In this document: positions 8,821-17,753 of the stretch, piece by piece
Layout of the letters: the number at the start of each line of letters is the position of its first letter
Position numbering within the stretch: the first letter of the stretch is position 1
DNA from: Phycisphaerales bacterium
GTDB taxonomy: Bacteria; Planctomycetota; Phycisphaerae; SM23-33
Length of the DNA: 64,000 nucleotides
Assembly (NCBI GenBank): GCA_018644725.1
Contig: JABGPZ010000048.1
Location: 1 to 64,000 of the forward strand
Direction: 5' to 3'
Position numbers and translations under genes: made by a program
The notes under the pieces: model-generated
What the model was told of the DNA's origin: nothing
The model's input: the letters and a program-made list of their open reading frames with translations, nothing else
Databases searched by the model: none

Positions 8821-10034
8821 CTTCGTGTGCCCAAGTACAATCGAAAGATGTCTCCATGAGAGAACTTGATGAAGGGATTCTTCAAACGAATATGGGCCGT
8901 ATTGGCCAGAAGATTCTCGTACTCTCCGGCAAGGGTGGGGTCGGCAAATCGACCGTTGCCGCAAACCTTGCCGTCGCATTATCCAAGGCGGGCAAGCGCG
9001 TTGGGCTTCTCGATGTCGACCTTCACGGCCCGAGCATTCCAAAGATTCTCGGCCTGGAGGGGATGCGACTTTGTCCCGATGCGATGGGCCACATTGAACC
9101 CATCATGGTCAGTGAAACGCTTTCAGTGATTTCGGTGGGCTTGCTACTGGACAAACAGACAGATGCTGTTGTTTGGCGTGGCCCGATGAAGCAGAACGTC
9201 ATCCGGCAGTTTCTCAAAGATGGCGTATGGGGCGATTTGGACGTACTCGTCGTCGACTCGCCGCCCGGCACAGGCGATGAACCGCTGGCTGTTGCCGAAA
9301 TGGTCGGTGAGAACGCGTCGGCTGTCATCGTCACCACGCCGCAGGACGTCGCCATCGCGGATGTGCGACGTAGCGTCTCATTCTGCCGAATGTTGGAGTT
9401 GCCCATCGCAGGCATCATTGAAAACATGAGCGGCCTGGCATGCCCACACTGCGGCGAAATTGTCGATCTGTTCAAAACCGGCGGCGGCGGAAAACTGGCG
9501 CGAGAAATGGGTGTGCCCTTTTTGGGATGTATCCCGTTAGATCCAGATATTGTTTCTGCTGGCGACAGCGGAACTACGTTTACTCAATCTTCTACCAACA
9601 GCCTTGGCGCTCAGGCGTTCGCGTCTGTGATCGCCCCAATCCTCAACCCCATTTCTCCAGCCGAGCTGGAGAGCAACTCCAAGGAGCCTCAATCTATGAA
9701 AATTGCTATCCCCACCGCTCAAGGCGAGCTTTGCATGCACTTTGGCCACTGCGAACAATTCACGATGATCGAAGTCGACCCCACAACCAAAAGCGTACTT
9801 TCGACCGAAATGCTTACTCCGCCGCCTCACGAGCCGGGTGTCTTGCCGCGCTGGTTGAGTGAACAAGGTGCCAATCTCATTATCGCTGGCGGCATGGGTC
9901 AACGTGCCCAAGGATTATTTGTTAAAAATGGGATCAATGTCATCGTGGGCGCACCTGGAAAATCGCCCGAAGTCCTCGCGCTGTCCTACCTCAACAACAC
10001 GCTGGAATCTGGCGCCAACGCCTGCGACCACTAA
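8817..10034 (+). CDS. Mrp/NBP35 ATPase fused to C-terminal NifX/ORP domain
   Basis: LSGKGGVGKSTVAANLAVAL, DSPPGTGDEPL, CPHCGE; second domain starts MKIAIPTAQGELCMHFGHCEQF. Confidence 0.95.
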   Translation: MTSCAQVQSKDVSMRELDEGILQTNMGRIGQKILVLSGKGGVGKSTVAANLAVALSKAGKRVGLLDVDLHGPSIPKILGLEGMRLCPDAMGHIEPIMVSETLSVISVGLLLDKQTDAVVWRGPMKQNVIRQFLKDGVWGDLDVLVVDSPPGTGDEPLAVAEMVGENASAVIVTTPQDVAIADVRRSVSFCRMLELPIAGIIENMSGLACPHCGEIVDLFKTGGGGKLAREMGVPFLGCIPLDPDIVSAGDSGTTFTQSSTNSLGAQAFASVIAPILNPISPAELESNSKEPQSMKIAIPTAQGELCMHFGHCEQFTMIEVDPTTKSVLSTEMLTPPPHEPGVLPRWLSEQGANLIIAGGMGQRAQGLFVKNGINVIVGAPGKSPEVLALSYLNNTLESGANACDH

Positions 10035-10053
10035 GCATACTGGAGCTGTACCT

Positions 10054-10428
10054 ATGCCTGTTACCAAGGCACTTGATGCCTATCAATCAAAACGTCTGAA
10101 CTGTGCCCAAAGCATCCTACATGGATTTTCAGAATATACATCCGTTTCCTCCGAAGAGATTCTTGCGGCCCGTCAACACGGCGGAGGACGAGCGGAACAA
10201 GGCCGCTGCGGCGCGTTGAATTCTGCACTGAAGCTGGTGGAATCCGAGTCTCATCGTGACACGCTATGTGATGCCTTCTCTGCGATAGCGGGCTCGGAAT
10301 CCTGTCGGATCATTCGGAAACAGAATCGAATCACTTGTGGTGAATGCGTAGAGCTTGCCGCGATGGAACTCCATCAAATGCTGAAGTATTCGCCCAAAAA
10401 CAAACACAAGGCCAATCACCATGAGTGA
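10054..10428 (+). CDS. C_GCAxxG_C_C family protein
   Basis: LNCAQSILHGF...GGGRAEQGRCGALNSA...C...C; start ATG 10054. Confidence 0.8.
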   Translation: MPVTKALDAYQSKRLNCAQSILHGFSEYTSVSSEEILAARQHGGGRAEQGRCGALNSALKLVESESHRDTLCDAFSAIAGSESCRIIRKQNRITCGECVELAAMELHQMLKYSPKNKHKANHHE

Positions 10429-10897
10429 TCCCACCCAAGAACGTTTGGAGCAAACCCGCTCGAACTATCACGCGCGATGTTTGGTTTGCGCAAGGCCGCA
10501 CGACAACGCCTTGGCGTTGGAGTTTGAAGTCTGCCCAGACGGCTCGGTTCGCTCCGGGTTTCCCTGCGAGGAATCCTTCGAAGGATATAACGGCCTACTT
10601 CATGGCGGAGTGATTTCCTCCATCGTCGACGGCGCGATGACCAACTGCCTTTTTGCCCATGGCATCGTTGCGGTCACCGCCGATCTCAATGTTCGGTTTC
10701 GTCATCCGGTTGAGCTACTCGTGCCGCTGGAAGTGACGGCGAAGATTACCCTTAATACGGGCCCGCTATATCATCTCGAAGCACGGCTGACTCAATGCGG
10801 TGTGTTGAAGGCAAAGGCGGCCGCGAAATTCATGAAAGCCCCCGCACCTCTCGCTAAACAAATTGAAGAGGATTCCGGTCAAAAAAGGGAGGAGTGA
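10421..10897 (+). CDS. PaaI-like hotdog thioesterase
   Basis: EGYNGLLHGGVISSIVDGAMTNCLFAHG, hotdog signature; overlaps the upstream gene. Confidence 0.88.
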   Translation: MSDPTQERLEQTRSNYHARCLVCARPHDNALALEFEVCPDGSVRSGFPCEESFEGYNGLLHGGVISSIVDGAMTNCLFAHGIVAVTADLNVRFRHPVELLVPLEVTAKITLNTGPLYHLEARLTQCGVLKAKAAAKFMKAPAPLAKQIEEDSGQKREE

Positions 10898-10898
10898 T

Positions 10899-12038
10899 GT
10901 GATTCAGAGCAAAACATTGTTCGATGACATCCAGCGAGCCATCCGGGTCGCGGGAGAAGACCTTAAAGACGCCCGAGGGTTTTTGGCGAATCCCGGGTTT
11001 CTTGCAGAACGACTTATTCAAGGTGAGCAACGCCGCAACGTTACCATGCAGAAGCATGAAACGCCGATCCCTCGGTTTGCAATTGTCTCCGTAACGTGGG
11101 ACTGCAATCTTGAGTGCACCGATTGCTACGCCAGCAACTATACCTCTGGAAACGAACTCTCACTAGATCAGCTCCGCTCAACCCTGGAGCAATGCATTGA
11201 CGCGGGAACCTGCTTCTTCATCATCGTTGGCGGCGAACCGTTGATGCGGCCAGGATTGTTGGAGTTGTTGCGCAAGCTGGATGATGGGTTGTTTTTGGTC
11301 TTCACAAACGGGACGTTATTGAATGAAGCCCACGCCCAGCTCTTTGCAACCAGTCCTAATCTTATGCCAATTTTCTCTATGGAGGGCAGCTCTCATTTTA
11401 CCGACTCTCGCCGTGGCGCTGGGGTGGGCGTTCAAATTGCGGAGGCAATGACATGCCTCACGGAGCATAAAGTGCCATTTGGGATTTCCTGCATGGTCAC
11501 GCGAGAGAATGTTTCACTTGTGACCAGCCGTGCCTGGTTTGATGAAATATGGCAGCGTGGAGTTCGATTTGCGTTTCTGGTCGATTACATTCCAATGGAA
11601 GATATGCCAGAAGGATCGATGATTCTCACGGCCGAAGACATGGCCGATAAACAGGCCGCGCTGGCTCAGCGATGGGAAGACGCCAAGCCGCTGGTCGTCA
11701 ATTTTCCGCCGGATGAATATCTGGACAGTGCACCTTGCATGGCGGCAGGACGCGGGATGATTCATATTAACGCCGACGGGTTTGTTGAACCATGTCCCTT
11801 TAGTCATTATGCCGCTGACAATATGAAGGATAAATCCTATCTGGAAGTTCTACAGGGGCCGTTTCTCACGCGTCTTCGGAATGAAGTCTGCACACGCCCG
11901 AACCCGACAAAATCCTGCCTGCTCCAGCAACAGGAAGCTCTTGTGAAATCCATTGCCACACAAACGGGAGGATTTTGCACTGAACACCTTCCCACAGATC
12001 CCTTTTCACAACCAATCGCACCATCCGTTTGGCAATAG
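10899..12038 (+). CDS. Radical SAM protein with SPASM-like C-terminus
   Basis: CNLECTDCYASNY CxxxCxxC motif, VGGEPLMRPG, C-terminal CMAAGRGMIHINADGFVEPCPF. Probable GTG start at 10899. Confidence 0.88.
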   Translation: MIQSKTLFDDIQRAIRVAGEDLKDARGFLANPGFLAERLIQGEQRRNVTMQKHETPIPRFAIVSVTWDCNLECTDCYASNYTSGNELSLDQLRSTLEQCIDAGTCFFIIVGGEPLMRPGLLELLRKLDDGLFLVFTNGTLLNEAHAQLFATSPNLMPIFSMEGSSHFTDSRRGAGVGVQIAEAMTCLTEHKVPFGISCMVTRENVSLVTSRAWFDEIWQRGVRFAFLVDYIPMEDMPEGSMILTAEDMADKQAALAQRWEDAKPLVVNFPPDEYLDSAPCMAAGRGMIHINADGFVEPCPFSHYAADNMKDKSYLEVLQGPFLTRLRNEVCTRPNPTKSCLLQQQEALVKSIATQTGGFCTEHLPTDPFSQPIAPSVWQ

Positions 12039-12046
12039 GAGAATCC

Positions 12047-13864
12047 ATGAATGTGAAACGAGCAATGTCCATAATCATTGGCCTGTCAACAATCACAATG
12101 ATTCTCGTGTATAACCCATCCACAAAAGCAGTCGCCGCACCTCCTGAACCCAAGGAGAGCTACGCCTCACCGGTGGCGATTGTTTCTGATGGGACAAATC
12201 TCTATATTCCCTGTGCAACAAGTTCGAAAATTCTGGTCGTGAATGCCAAGACAAACAAATTTGTAACGGCGATCAAAACAAAGACTCCACTCAGCGGTGC
12301 GAGCCTGTCAGGGAAAACGCTTCATGCAACCTGTGGTACAATTCCGGGAAAGCTCTTGTCGATTGACACTCGAATGCACAAAATTATAGAGTACAAACAG
12401 ACATTTCACGCGCCGTGTGCTCCGATTGTTTCAGGGAAAACTATCTACATTGCCGACCGATACCGAAACCTCGTGATTAATGTCACCAACGGCAAGACAA
12501 TTCCCGTTAGCCGCGAGCCGGTCGCCATGGCCGCAACTCCAGATGGAAAAACCCTTCTCGTCGCGAATCTATTGCCGGCCGGTAAAGCTAACGGTGACTA
12601 CGCATCAAGCCTTGTAAGCCTCATCGACACCGCCACGGACAAAGTCATCACCGAGCTTCCATTGGCCAACGGCGCAACAGGGCCGCGTGGAATCGCAATT
12701 GATCCTGAAGGAAAATTCGCTTACATCACCCATGTCCTTGGGCGCTATCAGCTACCTACAACACAGATTGAACGCGGCTGGATGAACACCAATGCGATCT
12801 CGGTGATCGACATTGCCGCGAAACAAGTTGTCAATAGCGTCCTGCTCGATGATGTGGATTTCGGCGCGGCCAACCCATGGGGCGTGGCTGTCAGCCCCGA
12901 CAGTAAAACACTGGTTGTCACTCATGCAGGGACTCACGAGTTGTCGATCATCGATCTTCCCGGCCTGCACAAACTCCTTGATGAGTATGCCAAAACCGGC
13001 CGGGCCAAAGAAGTGCCGAACAAGCTCTCGTTCTTGTCGGGCATCAGGCGACGCGTAAAATTGCCTGGCCGAGGGCCTCGCAGTGTGCTTATCCTTGGCC
13101 GTATCGCTTGGGTGCCGATGTATTTCTCCGACACATTGGTCCGAGTCGACCTTGATGAGAAATCCCTCCGAGCCATACATGAAATTCCTCTGGGGCCCAA
13201 AGTGAAACCCTCCCAGAAAAGACTCGGGGAAATCTTTTTCCATGACGGCGCCTTGTGCCTTCAAAAATGGCAATCGTGTACATCCTGCCATCCTGATGCT
13301 CGCGCCGATTCGCTAAATTGGGATCTGTTGAATGATGGTTTGGGGAACCCCAAGCAAACGCGTACCATGTTGTTCAGCCACTATACGCCGCCGGTTATGA
13401 TTACGGGGGTCCGGTCGGGAGCGGAGCACGCTGTCCGTTCGGGGATTCGGTTCATTCAATTTGCAGTTCGCCCAGAATCGGATGCCAAGGCGATTGATGC
13501 CTATCTTAAATCTCTTGCATCAATCCCAAGTCCATTGCTCATCAACGGAAACCTCTCCCAATCCGCCCAGCGCGGGAAGGTCGTGTTCAAGGCTGCAAAA
13601 TGTGCAACCTGTCATACTGGAGTCTATTATACTGACCAGAAAAAATACGATGTTGGACTTGGAATCGACATTGAAAAGGGTCGTGAATTTGACACGCCAA
13701 TTCTGAGTGAAGTTTGGCGAACCGCGCCCTATCTCTATGATGGCCGTGCGAAAACCATGATGGACGTTCTCACAACATGGAACAAGAACGACACCCACGG
13801 GAAAACATCAAATCTATCGAAGCAACAGCTTAACGACCTTTGCGAATATATTCTCTCTCTATGA
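12047..13864 (+). CDS. Exported YVTN beta-propeller fused to di-haem cytochrome c domain
   Basis: Signal peptide, repeated propeller blades (PDGKTLLVAN, PEGKFAYITH, PDSKTLVVTH), CTSCH and CATCH haem motifs. Confidence 0.85.
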   Translation: MNVKRAMSIIIGLSTITMILVYNPSTKAVAAPPEPKESYASPVAIVSDGTNLYIPCATSSKILVVNAKTNKFVTAIKTKTPLSGASLSGKTLHATCGTIPGKLLSIDTRMHKIIEYKQTFHAPCAPIVSGKTIYIADRYRNLVINVTNGKTIPVSREPVAMAATPDGKTLLVANLLPAGKANGDYASSLVSLIDTATDKVITELPLANGATGPRGIAIDPEGKFAYITHVLGRYQLPTTQIERGWMNTNAISVIDIAAKQVVNSVLLDDVDFGAANPWGVAVSPDSKTLVVTHAGTHELSIIDLPGLHKLLDEYAKTGRAKEVPNKLSFLSGIRRRVKLPGRGPRSVLILGRIAWVPMYFSDTLVRVDLDEKSLRAIHEIPLGPKVKPSQKRLGEIFFHDGALCLQKWQSCTSCHPDARADSLNWDLLNDGLGNPKQTRTMLFSHYTPPVMITGVRSGAEHAVRSGIRFIQFAVRPESDAKAIDAYLKSLASIPSPLLINGNLSQSAQRGKVVFKAAKCATCHTGVYYTDQKKYDVGLGIDIEKGREFDTPILSEVWRTAPYLYDGRAKTMMDVLTTWNKNDTHGKTSNLSKQQLNDLCEYILSL

Positions 13865-13937
13865 GCTTTGAGGACGATTTGAAGTTAGCCACACAGGCAA
13901 TATCGAACAACCTGACTACTCAGTGAAAGGGATAGAA

Positions 13938-14231
13938 ATGACAAATCCATGGGACAGCATCATAGGGACAGACGAATACAATGCCACGCTCAAACGCGCT
14001 CAGGCGTGTGCCGCCAAGGCTGGCTGGCGTTTGAACGATGACACCGAGCGCGTTGAAAAGGTCATCGGCCTGATGACGCAAAATTTCACCACCGCAGGCG
14101 ACTACTATTGCCCCTGCAAACAAACCCACCCCCTTGATCCCCAAAACGATGTCGTCTGCCCGTGCTCGGAAATCAAAGCAGAACTCGGCAACGGCGGCTG
14201 TTGCTTCTGCAAACTCTTTTTTCTAGATTGA
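13938..14231 (+). CDS. Ferredoxin-thioredoxin reductase catalytic (beta) subunit-like protein
   Basis: YYCPCKQ...VVCPCSEIK...CCFCKLF: CPC...CPC...CxC pattern of FTR-beta. Confidence 0.85.
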   Translation: MTNPWDSIIGTDEYNATLKRAQACAAKAGWRLNDDTERVEKVIGLMTQNFTTAGDYYCPCKQTHPLDPQNDVVCPCSEIKAELGNGGCCFCKLFFLD

Positions 14232-14247
14232 TACCAATTTTCAGAAG

Positions 14248-15120
14248 TTAAATGTTGATGATTTTGAGCTGCTTCTTGACGTAGGTGCTGCCGACATTCA
14301 CTACGCGAAGGGAGCCACATTGCCGCTCTGCGGGCCAATGACTGTGGCCACAATAGACGTCCGTCACTTGCGGGTACTTTGACAGAAGTTCACCAATGCG
14401 CGTCGAGCCCATATAGGCCATCGCAAACGCAAACCGTCCAGGCCGGCCCGGCGGCACGAGACCATCAACGGGTAGATGATGGACGAAGGCGACCACGCGA
14501 TCCACTCGCGCCGCCAGAGACTCAAGCTGCGTTTCAAGTGACGCCAGAAGGCGATCGAGAAATTCCTCATCACTCATGCCAAGGTTCACCCGCCAGCCGT
14601 CCATCCATCGCGCACCGAGGCGTTCGTGTCGCTCGTCCAGCGCGGCAGCATGGATATCCAACAGTTCTGTGTGTTCACCATAATATCGCGCAGCCGCAGG
14701 AGTGATCTTCTTCTCATAAAAAGCCAGTGGCAATCCCAGAGACTCGTCGCGCAGAGAATAGTCATACCATCCGACCGACCCCACAAATCCCACGCCGCCC
14801 AATTCGGCCGGTGAAAAATCGAGGCATTCGAACCCTTCTTCGGCCGCCCATGCAGGAAGGTCGTGTTCATAACGCTGAAGTGAACATTCACCCGGCCACA
14901 CCCAAAGACAGTGGTTGCCTGGGACAAACCATTTTCGGCCAGGGAATTTTTCGAACAGTCGCAGTGCTTCACAAAATGCCTCCCTATTCCGGCCAGCGAT
15001 GTCGCCGACAATCACCAGCGCGTCGCCGCCAATTGCAAGCGCCTGCTCGGCCGCCTCTTCGGCGGCTGCGCGACTGCGGGCAATGTCATAATGGATATCG
15101 GCTGTTACAAGAATTCGCAT
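14248..15120 (-). CDS. Metallophosphoesterase
   Basis: MRILVTADIHYD...VGDIAGR...VPGNHCLW...VYCGHSHWP. Confidence 0.9.
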   Translation of the reverse strand: MRILVTADIHYDIARSRAAAEEAAEQALAIGGDALVIVGDIAGRNREAFCEALRLFEKFPGRKWFVPGNHCLWVWPGECSLQRYEHDLPAWAAEEGFECLDFSPAELGGVGFVGSVGWYDYSLRDESLGLPLAFYEKKITPAAARYYGEHTELLDIHAAALDERHERLGARWMDGWRVNLGMSDEEFLDRLLASLETQLESLAARVDRVVAFVHHLPVDGLVPPGRPGRFAFAMAYMGSTRIGELLSKYPQVTDVYCGHSHWPAERQCGSLRVVNVGSTYVKKQLKIINI

Positions 15121-15214
15121 ACCAAAGTATAAGTTTATCGCCTGAATGTTGCCAGTCACCGGTTCTGAAATGGGTCTGGGAAATACCACGGCGTCACACG
15201 CCCGGATATACAAA

Positions 15215-15243
15215 ACGCGCCCGCTTCAGGAGAGCAGGCGCGT
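15215..15243 (-). terminator. Intrinsic terminator after the rubrerythrin gene
   Basis: Minus strand ACGCGCCTGCTCTCCTGAAGCGGGCGCGTTTTG hairpin. Confidence 0.6.
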
Positions 15244-15263
15244 TGTTGACGGCGAGGGGAAGA

Positions 15264-15764
15264 TTATTTGACTTCGAAAAATTTCTCGCCGGGCACGTTG
15301 CAAATCGGGCACTGGCCGGGAATCACTGTGACTGTATTGCCGCACACCGGGCAAAGATAGATGCTCGCCGCGGGCAGGTCGCCGCCAGCCTCGACGGCTG
15401 CGATGGCTTCGACATACATTGCGTTGTGAATCTCTTCCACCGCGAGGGCGTTCTTGAAGGAGAACACGGCGGGCTTGTTTCCCTCGGCCTCGGCTTGAGC
15501 GAGAAACGGCGGGTACATTTCTTGGAATTCGTGGGCTTCGCCTTCGGCGGCTTCTTGCAAATTCTTGATCGTTTCACCAATTCCCCCAAGCACCCTCAAA
15601 TGGGCGTGGGCATGAATGGTTTCTGCGCCAGCCGCAGCGCGAAACAGTTTTGCGACCTGGGGCAGGCCATCCTCTTCGGCTTTTTTTCCAAACGCAAGGT
15701 ATTTCCGGTTGGCTTGACTTTCGCCGGCAAAGGCTTCAGCGAGGTTTTCGTTGGTTGTGGTCAT
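15264..15764 (-). CDS. Rubrerythrin
   Basis: N-terminal ferritin-like ESQANRKYLAF...EIHNAMY; C-terminal rubredoxin-like CPVCGN...CPICN. Confidence 0.95.
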   Translation of the reverse strand: MTTTNENLAEAFAGESQANRKYLAFGKKAEEDGLPQVAKLFRAAAGAETIHAHAHLRVLGGIGETIKNLQEAAEGEAHEFQEMYPPFLAQAEAEGNKPAVFSFKNALAVEEIHNAMYVEAIAAVEAGGDLPAASIYLCPVCGNTVTVIPGQCPICNVPGEKFFEVK

Positions 15765-15787
15765 TGATCCGCTCCTTTCAAAAGCAG

Positions 15788-16144
15788 TTAGACGTGTTGA
15801 ATACGTGTATGGTTGGAGACTTCGGAATGAACAGTACACAAATCCTCGACGCTGAGGTCGTGGAGATTGGCATGGCCAGTCATCCGAGAAAATTCTTCGA
15901 GTTCATGGGTCAAGCTGCGGAGGAAATTCGCAAGCAAAATCGACGATTGCTCCACATCCAGCCTCGCGCGCAGGGCGGGGTCCTGGGTAGCAATCCCGAG
16001 GGGGCACTTGCCCGTGTTGCAGATTCGGTATTGCTGACACCCAATGGCCATCATCGCGGCCGTGCCCAGTGCAACGGCATCGGCCCCCATCGCCAGCGTT
16101 CCCGCCAGCAGCGCCGCCGTCATCATCCACAGTTTCAATTTCAT
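15788..16144 (-). CDS. Stand-alone C-terminal fragment of glutamate synthase (GltB)-like protein with 3Fe-4S motif
   Basis: GADAVALGTAAMMAIGCQQYRICNTGKCPLGIATQDPALRARLDVEQS...LSVEDLCT matches the GltB FMN/3Fe-4S segment; the rest of the enzyme is absent. GGAG upstream of ATG. Confidence 0.75.
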   Translation of the reverse strand: MKLKLWMMTAALLAGTLAMGADAVALGTAAMMAIGCQQYRICNTGKCPLGIATQDPALRARLDVEQSSILLANFLRSLTHELEEFSRMTGHANLHDLSVEDLCTVHSEVSNHTRIQHV

Positions 16145-16230
16145 TGAGGGTCTCCAAAAGAGGGGAATTAACCCAAGCTATCATGCCATAGAACCCGCTC
16201 TCACGCAAGGCACTGCCCTCGCTCGACATA

Positions 16231-16262
16231 AAAAAACCGCGCTTCGAAATTTCGAAACGCGG
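16231..16262 (-). terminator. Terminator following tRNA-Glu
   Basis: Minus strand CCGCGTTTCGAAATTTCGAAGCGCGGTTTTTTT. Confidence 0.75.
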
Positions 16263-16267
16263 CACGC

Positions 16268-16340
16268 TGACCCCACGGGGAGTCGAACCCCGGTTGCCGG
16301 GATGAAAACCCGGTGTCCTAGGCCACTAGACGATGGGGCC
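16268..16340 (-). tRNA. tRNA-Glu (anticodon TTC)
   Basis: Minus strand GGCCCCATCGTCTAGTGGCCTAGGACACCGGGTTTTCATCCCGGCAACCGGGGTTCGACTCCCCGTGGGGTCA: complete cloverleaf, 73 nt. Confidence 0.97.
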
Positions 16341-16500
16341 GATAAATCGGCTGCCCAGGGGCAATGTCGCCCCAAATCAGCGGGTCGATATAATATCAAT
16401 TTTTCCCGTTACGTCAAGGCCGTTTGGCAACTTTTTTTGAAAAAGTCGCCCAGCGTCCACGTGCGGTCCAAATTGCCCGAGATCGACCTCTCGGATAGAA

Positions 16501-16573
16501 TGAAAGAGCTGGGACTTGAACCCAGAACCTACGGCTTAAAAGGCCGTTGCTCTACCAATTGAGCTACTCTTCC
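16501..16573 (-). tRNA. tRNA-Lys (anticodon TTT)
   Basis: Minus strand GGAAGAGTAGCTCAATTGGTAGAGCAACGGCCTTTTAAGCCGTAGGTTCTGGGTTCAAGTCCCAGCTCTTTCA. Confidence 0.97.
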
Positions 16574-16586
16574 AACCGGACGCGGA

Positions 16587-16614
16587 ATTATAGAAGATTT
16601 CGAAAAGATTGCAA
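16587..16614 (-). promoter_or_regulatory. Sigma-70 promoter for tRNA-Lys
   Basis: Minus strand TTGCAA-N16-TATAAT just upstream of the tRNA. Confidence 0.65.
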
Positions 16615-16716
16615 CCCCTTTTTTCCCACATTCCCTCATTTTCCCTTCTGCCCAAAGCAACCCTTGGCAATTGCGGGCAAATCGGCTACACTTTGCACCA
16701 ACGAAAGGAGCGGTTC

Positions 16717-17715
16717 GTGCGACATTTTCCCATTCCAATTTTGATGATTCTCCTTGCAGGCTGCAGCCAGCAGGGGACCACACTGTCCTCATCCAGCGCC
16801 CTCTCGTCCAGCCCCAGCGATGCCCCGCTCGCGCAGGGGAAGCTCTGGACCCAACACGGTGGCCAGCTTTTCTGGGACGACCAGGCCGTCCTCACGCATG
16901 TGCGCAACCAGATCTCCCTCCTGCGCCACCGCAAGCTCCTGATCAACCACAAGACCCTCCGCAAGCAGGTCCGCGCTCGCACCGAGGCCAAGGCGAACAT
17001 CGTCAACCCCGCGTGCGCCCACAGCGAACCCAAGGCCATGGGAAGCCTCTATCGCCCGCTGAATAAGCACACCCTCGCCGTGTTCACGTTCGCCGACGAC
17101 GGGAGCTACCACTGCGGCACAGGCGTTGCCATCGGCCACGATGCAATCGTCACCAACTGCCACGTCCTGCACACCGTACCCAACGAAACGCTGTTCGCGG
17201 CGATGGACTCCACGGGCAACGTCTACCCCATCAAGGAAATCCTCGCGAGCAACCTCAAAGACGACATCGTCATCCTTCGTCTCGACATGGGCAAAAAAAC
17301 ACTGTGCCCCGCGCCGCTGGCCAAGACTCTGCCCGACCCCGGCACGGAGGTCTTCCAGATCGGCCACACCCGCGAAGAATTCTTCTCCGCCACCCGCGGG
17401 CACATCATACGATACTATCGCGCCGACCGCGAGAACAACGGTGTCAGCTTCCGCGTTGGCTCGTTTGACATCTCCAACAAAGTCTCTGCGGGCGGCTCTG
17501 GCAGCGGCCTGTTCAACGCGCGCGGCGAACTCGTGGGCATCTACACCTATCGCACGTGGTACTACCAAGACTCCGAGTCGACGATCAAGGTGCCCAAGCA
17601 GCCCGACGGCTCGACCGAATACATCGACAAGATTTCCATCTACGCCCGCCACAGCTGTGTACCCGTCACCGAAATCCACGCCCTGATCCTGTCCAAACCC
17701 GACAAGAAAAAATAG
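16717..17715 (+). CDS. Trypsin-like serine protease, predicted lipoprotein
   Basis: LMILLAGC lipobox; VTNCHVL (His), DDIVILRL (Asp), SAGGSGSGLF (Ser). GTG start at 16717 after AAAGGAG. Confidence 0.85.
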   Translation: MRHFPIPILMILLAGCSQQGTTLSSSSALSSSPSDAPLAQGKLWTQHGGQLFWDDQAVLTHVRNQISLLRHRKLLINHKTLRKQVRARTEAKANIVNPACAHSEPKAMGSLYRPLNKHTLAVFTFADDGSYHCGTGVAIGHDAIVTNCHVLHTVPNETLFAAMDSTGNVYPIKEILASNLKDDIVILRLDMGKKTLCPAPLAKTLPDPGTEVFQIGHTREEFFSATRGHIIRYYRADRENNGVSFRVGSFDISNKVSAGGSGSGLFNARGELVGIYTYRTWYYQDSESTIKVPKQPDGSTEYIDKISIYARHSCVPVTEIHALILSKPDKKK

Positions 17716-17753
17716 AGCGCGGGATTTATCAACGATCTGTGTATAATGATGCC

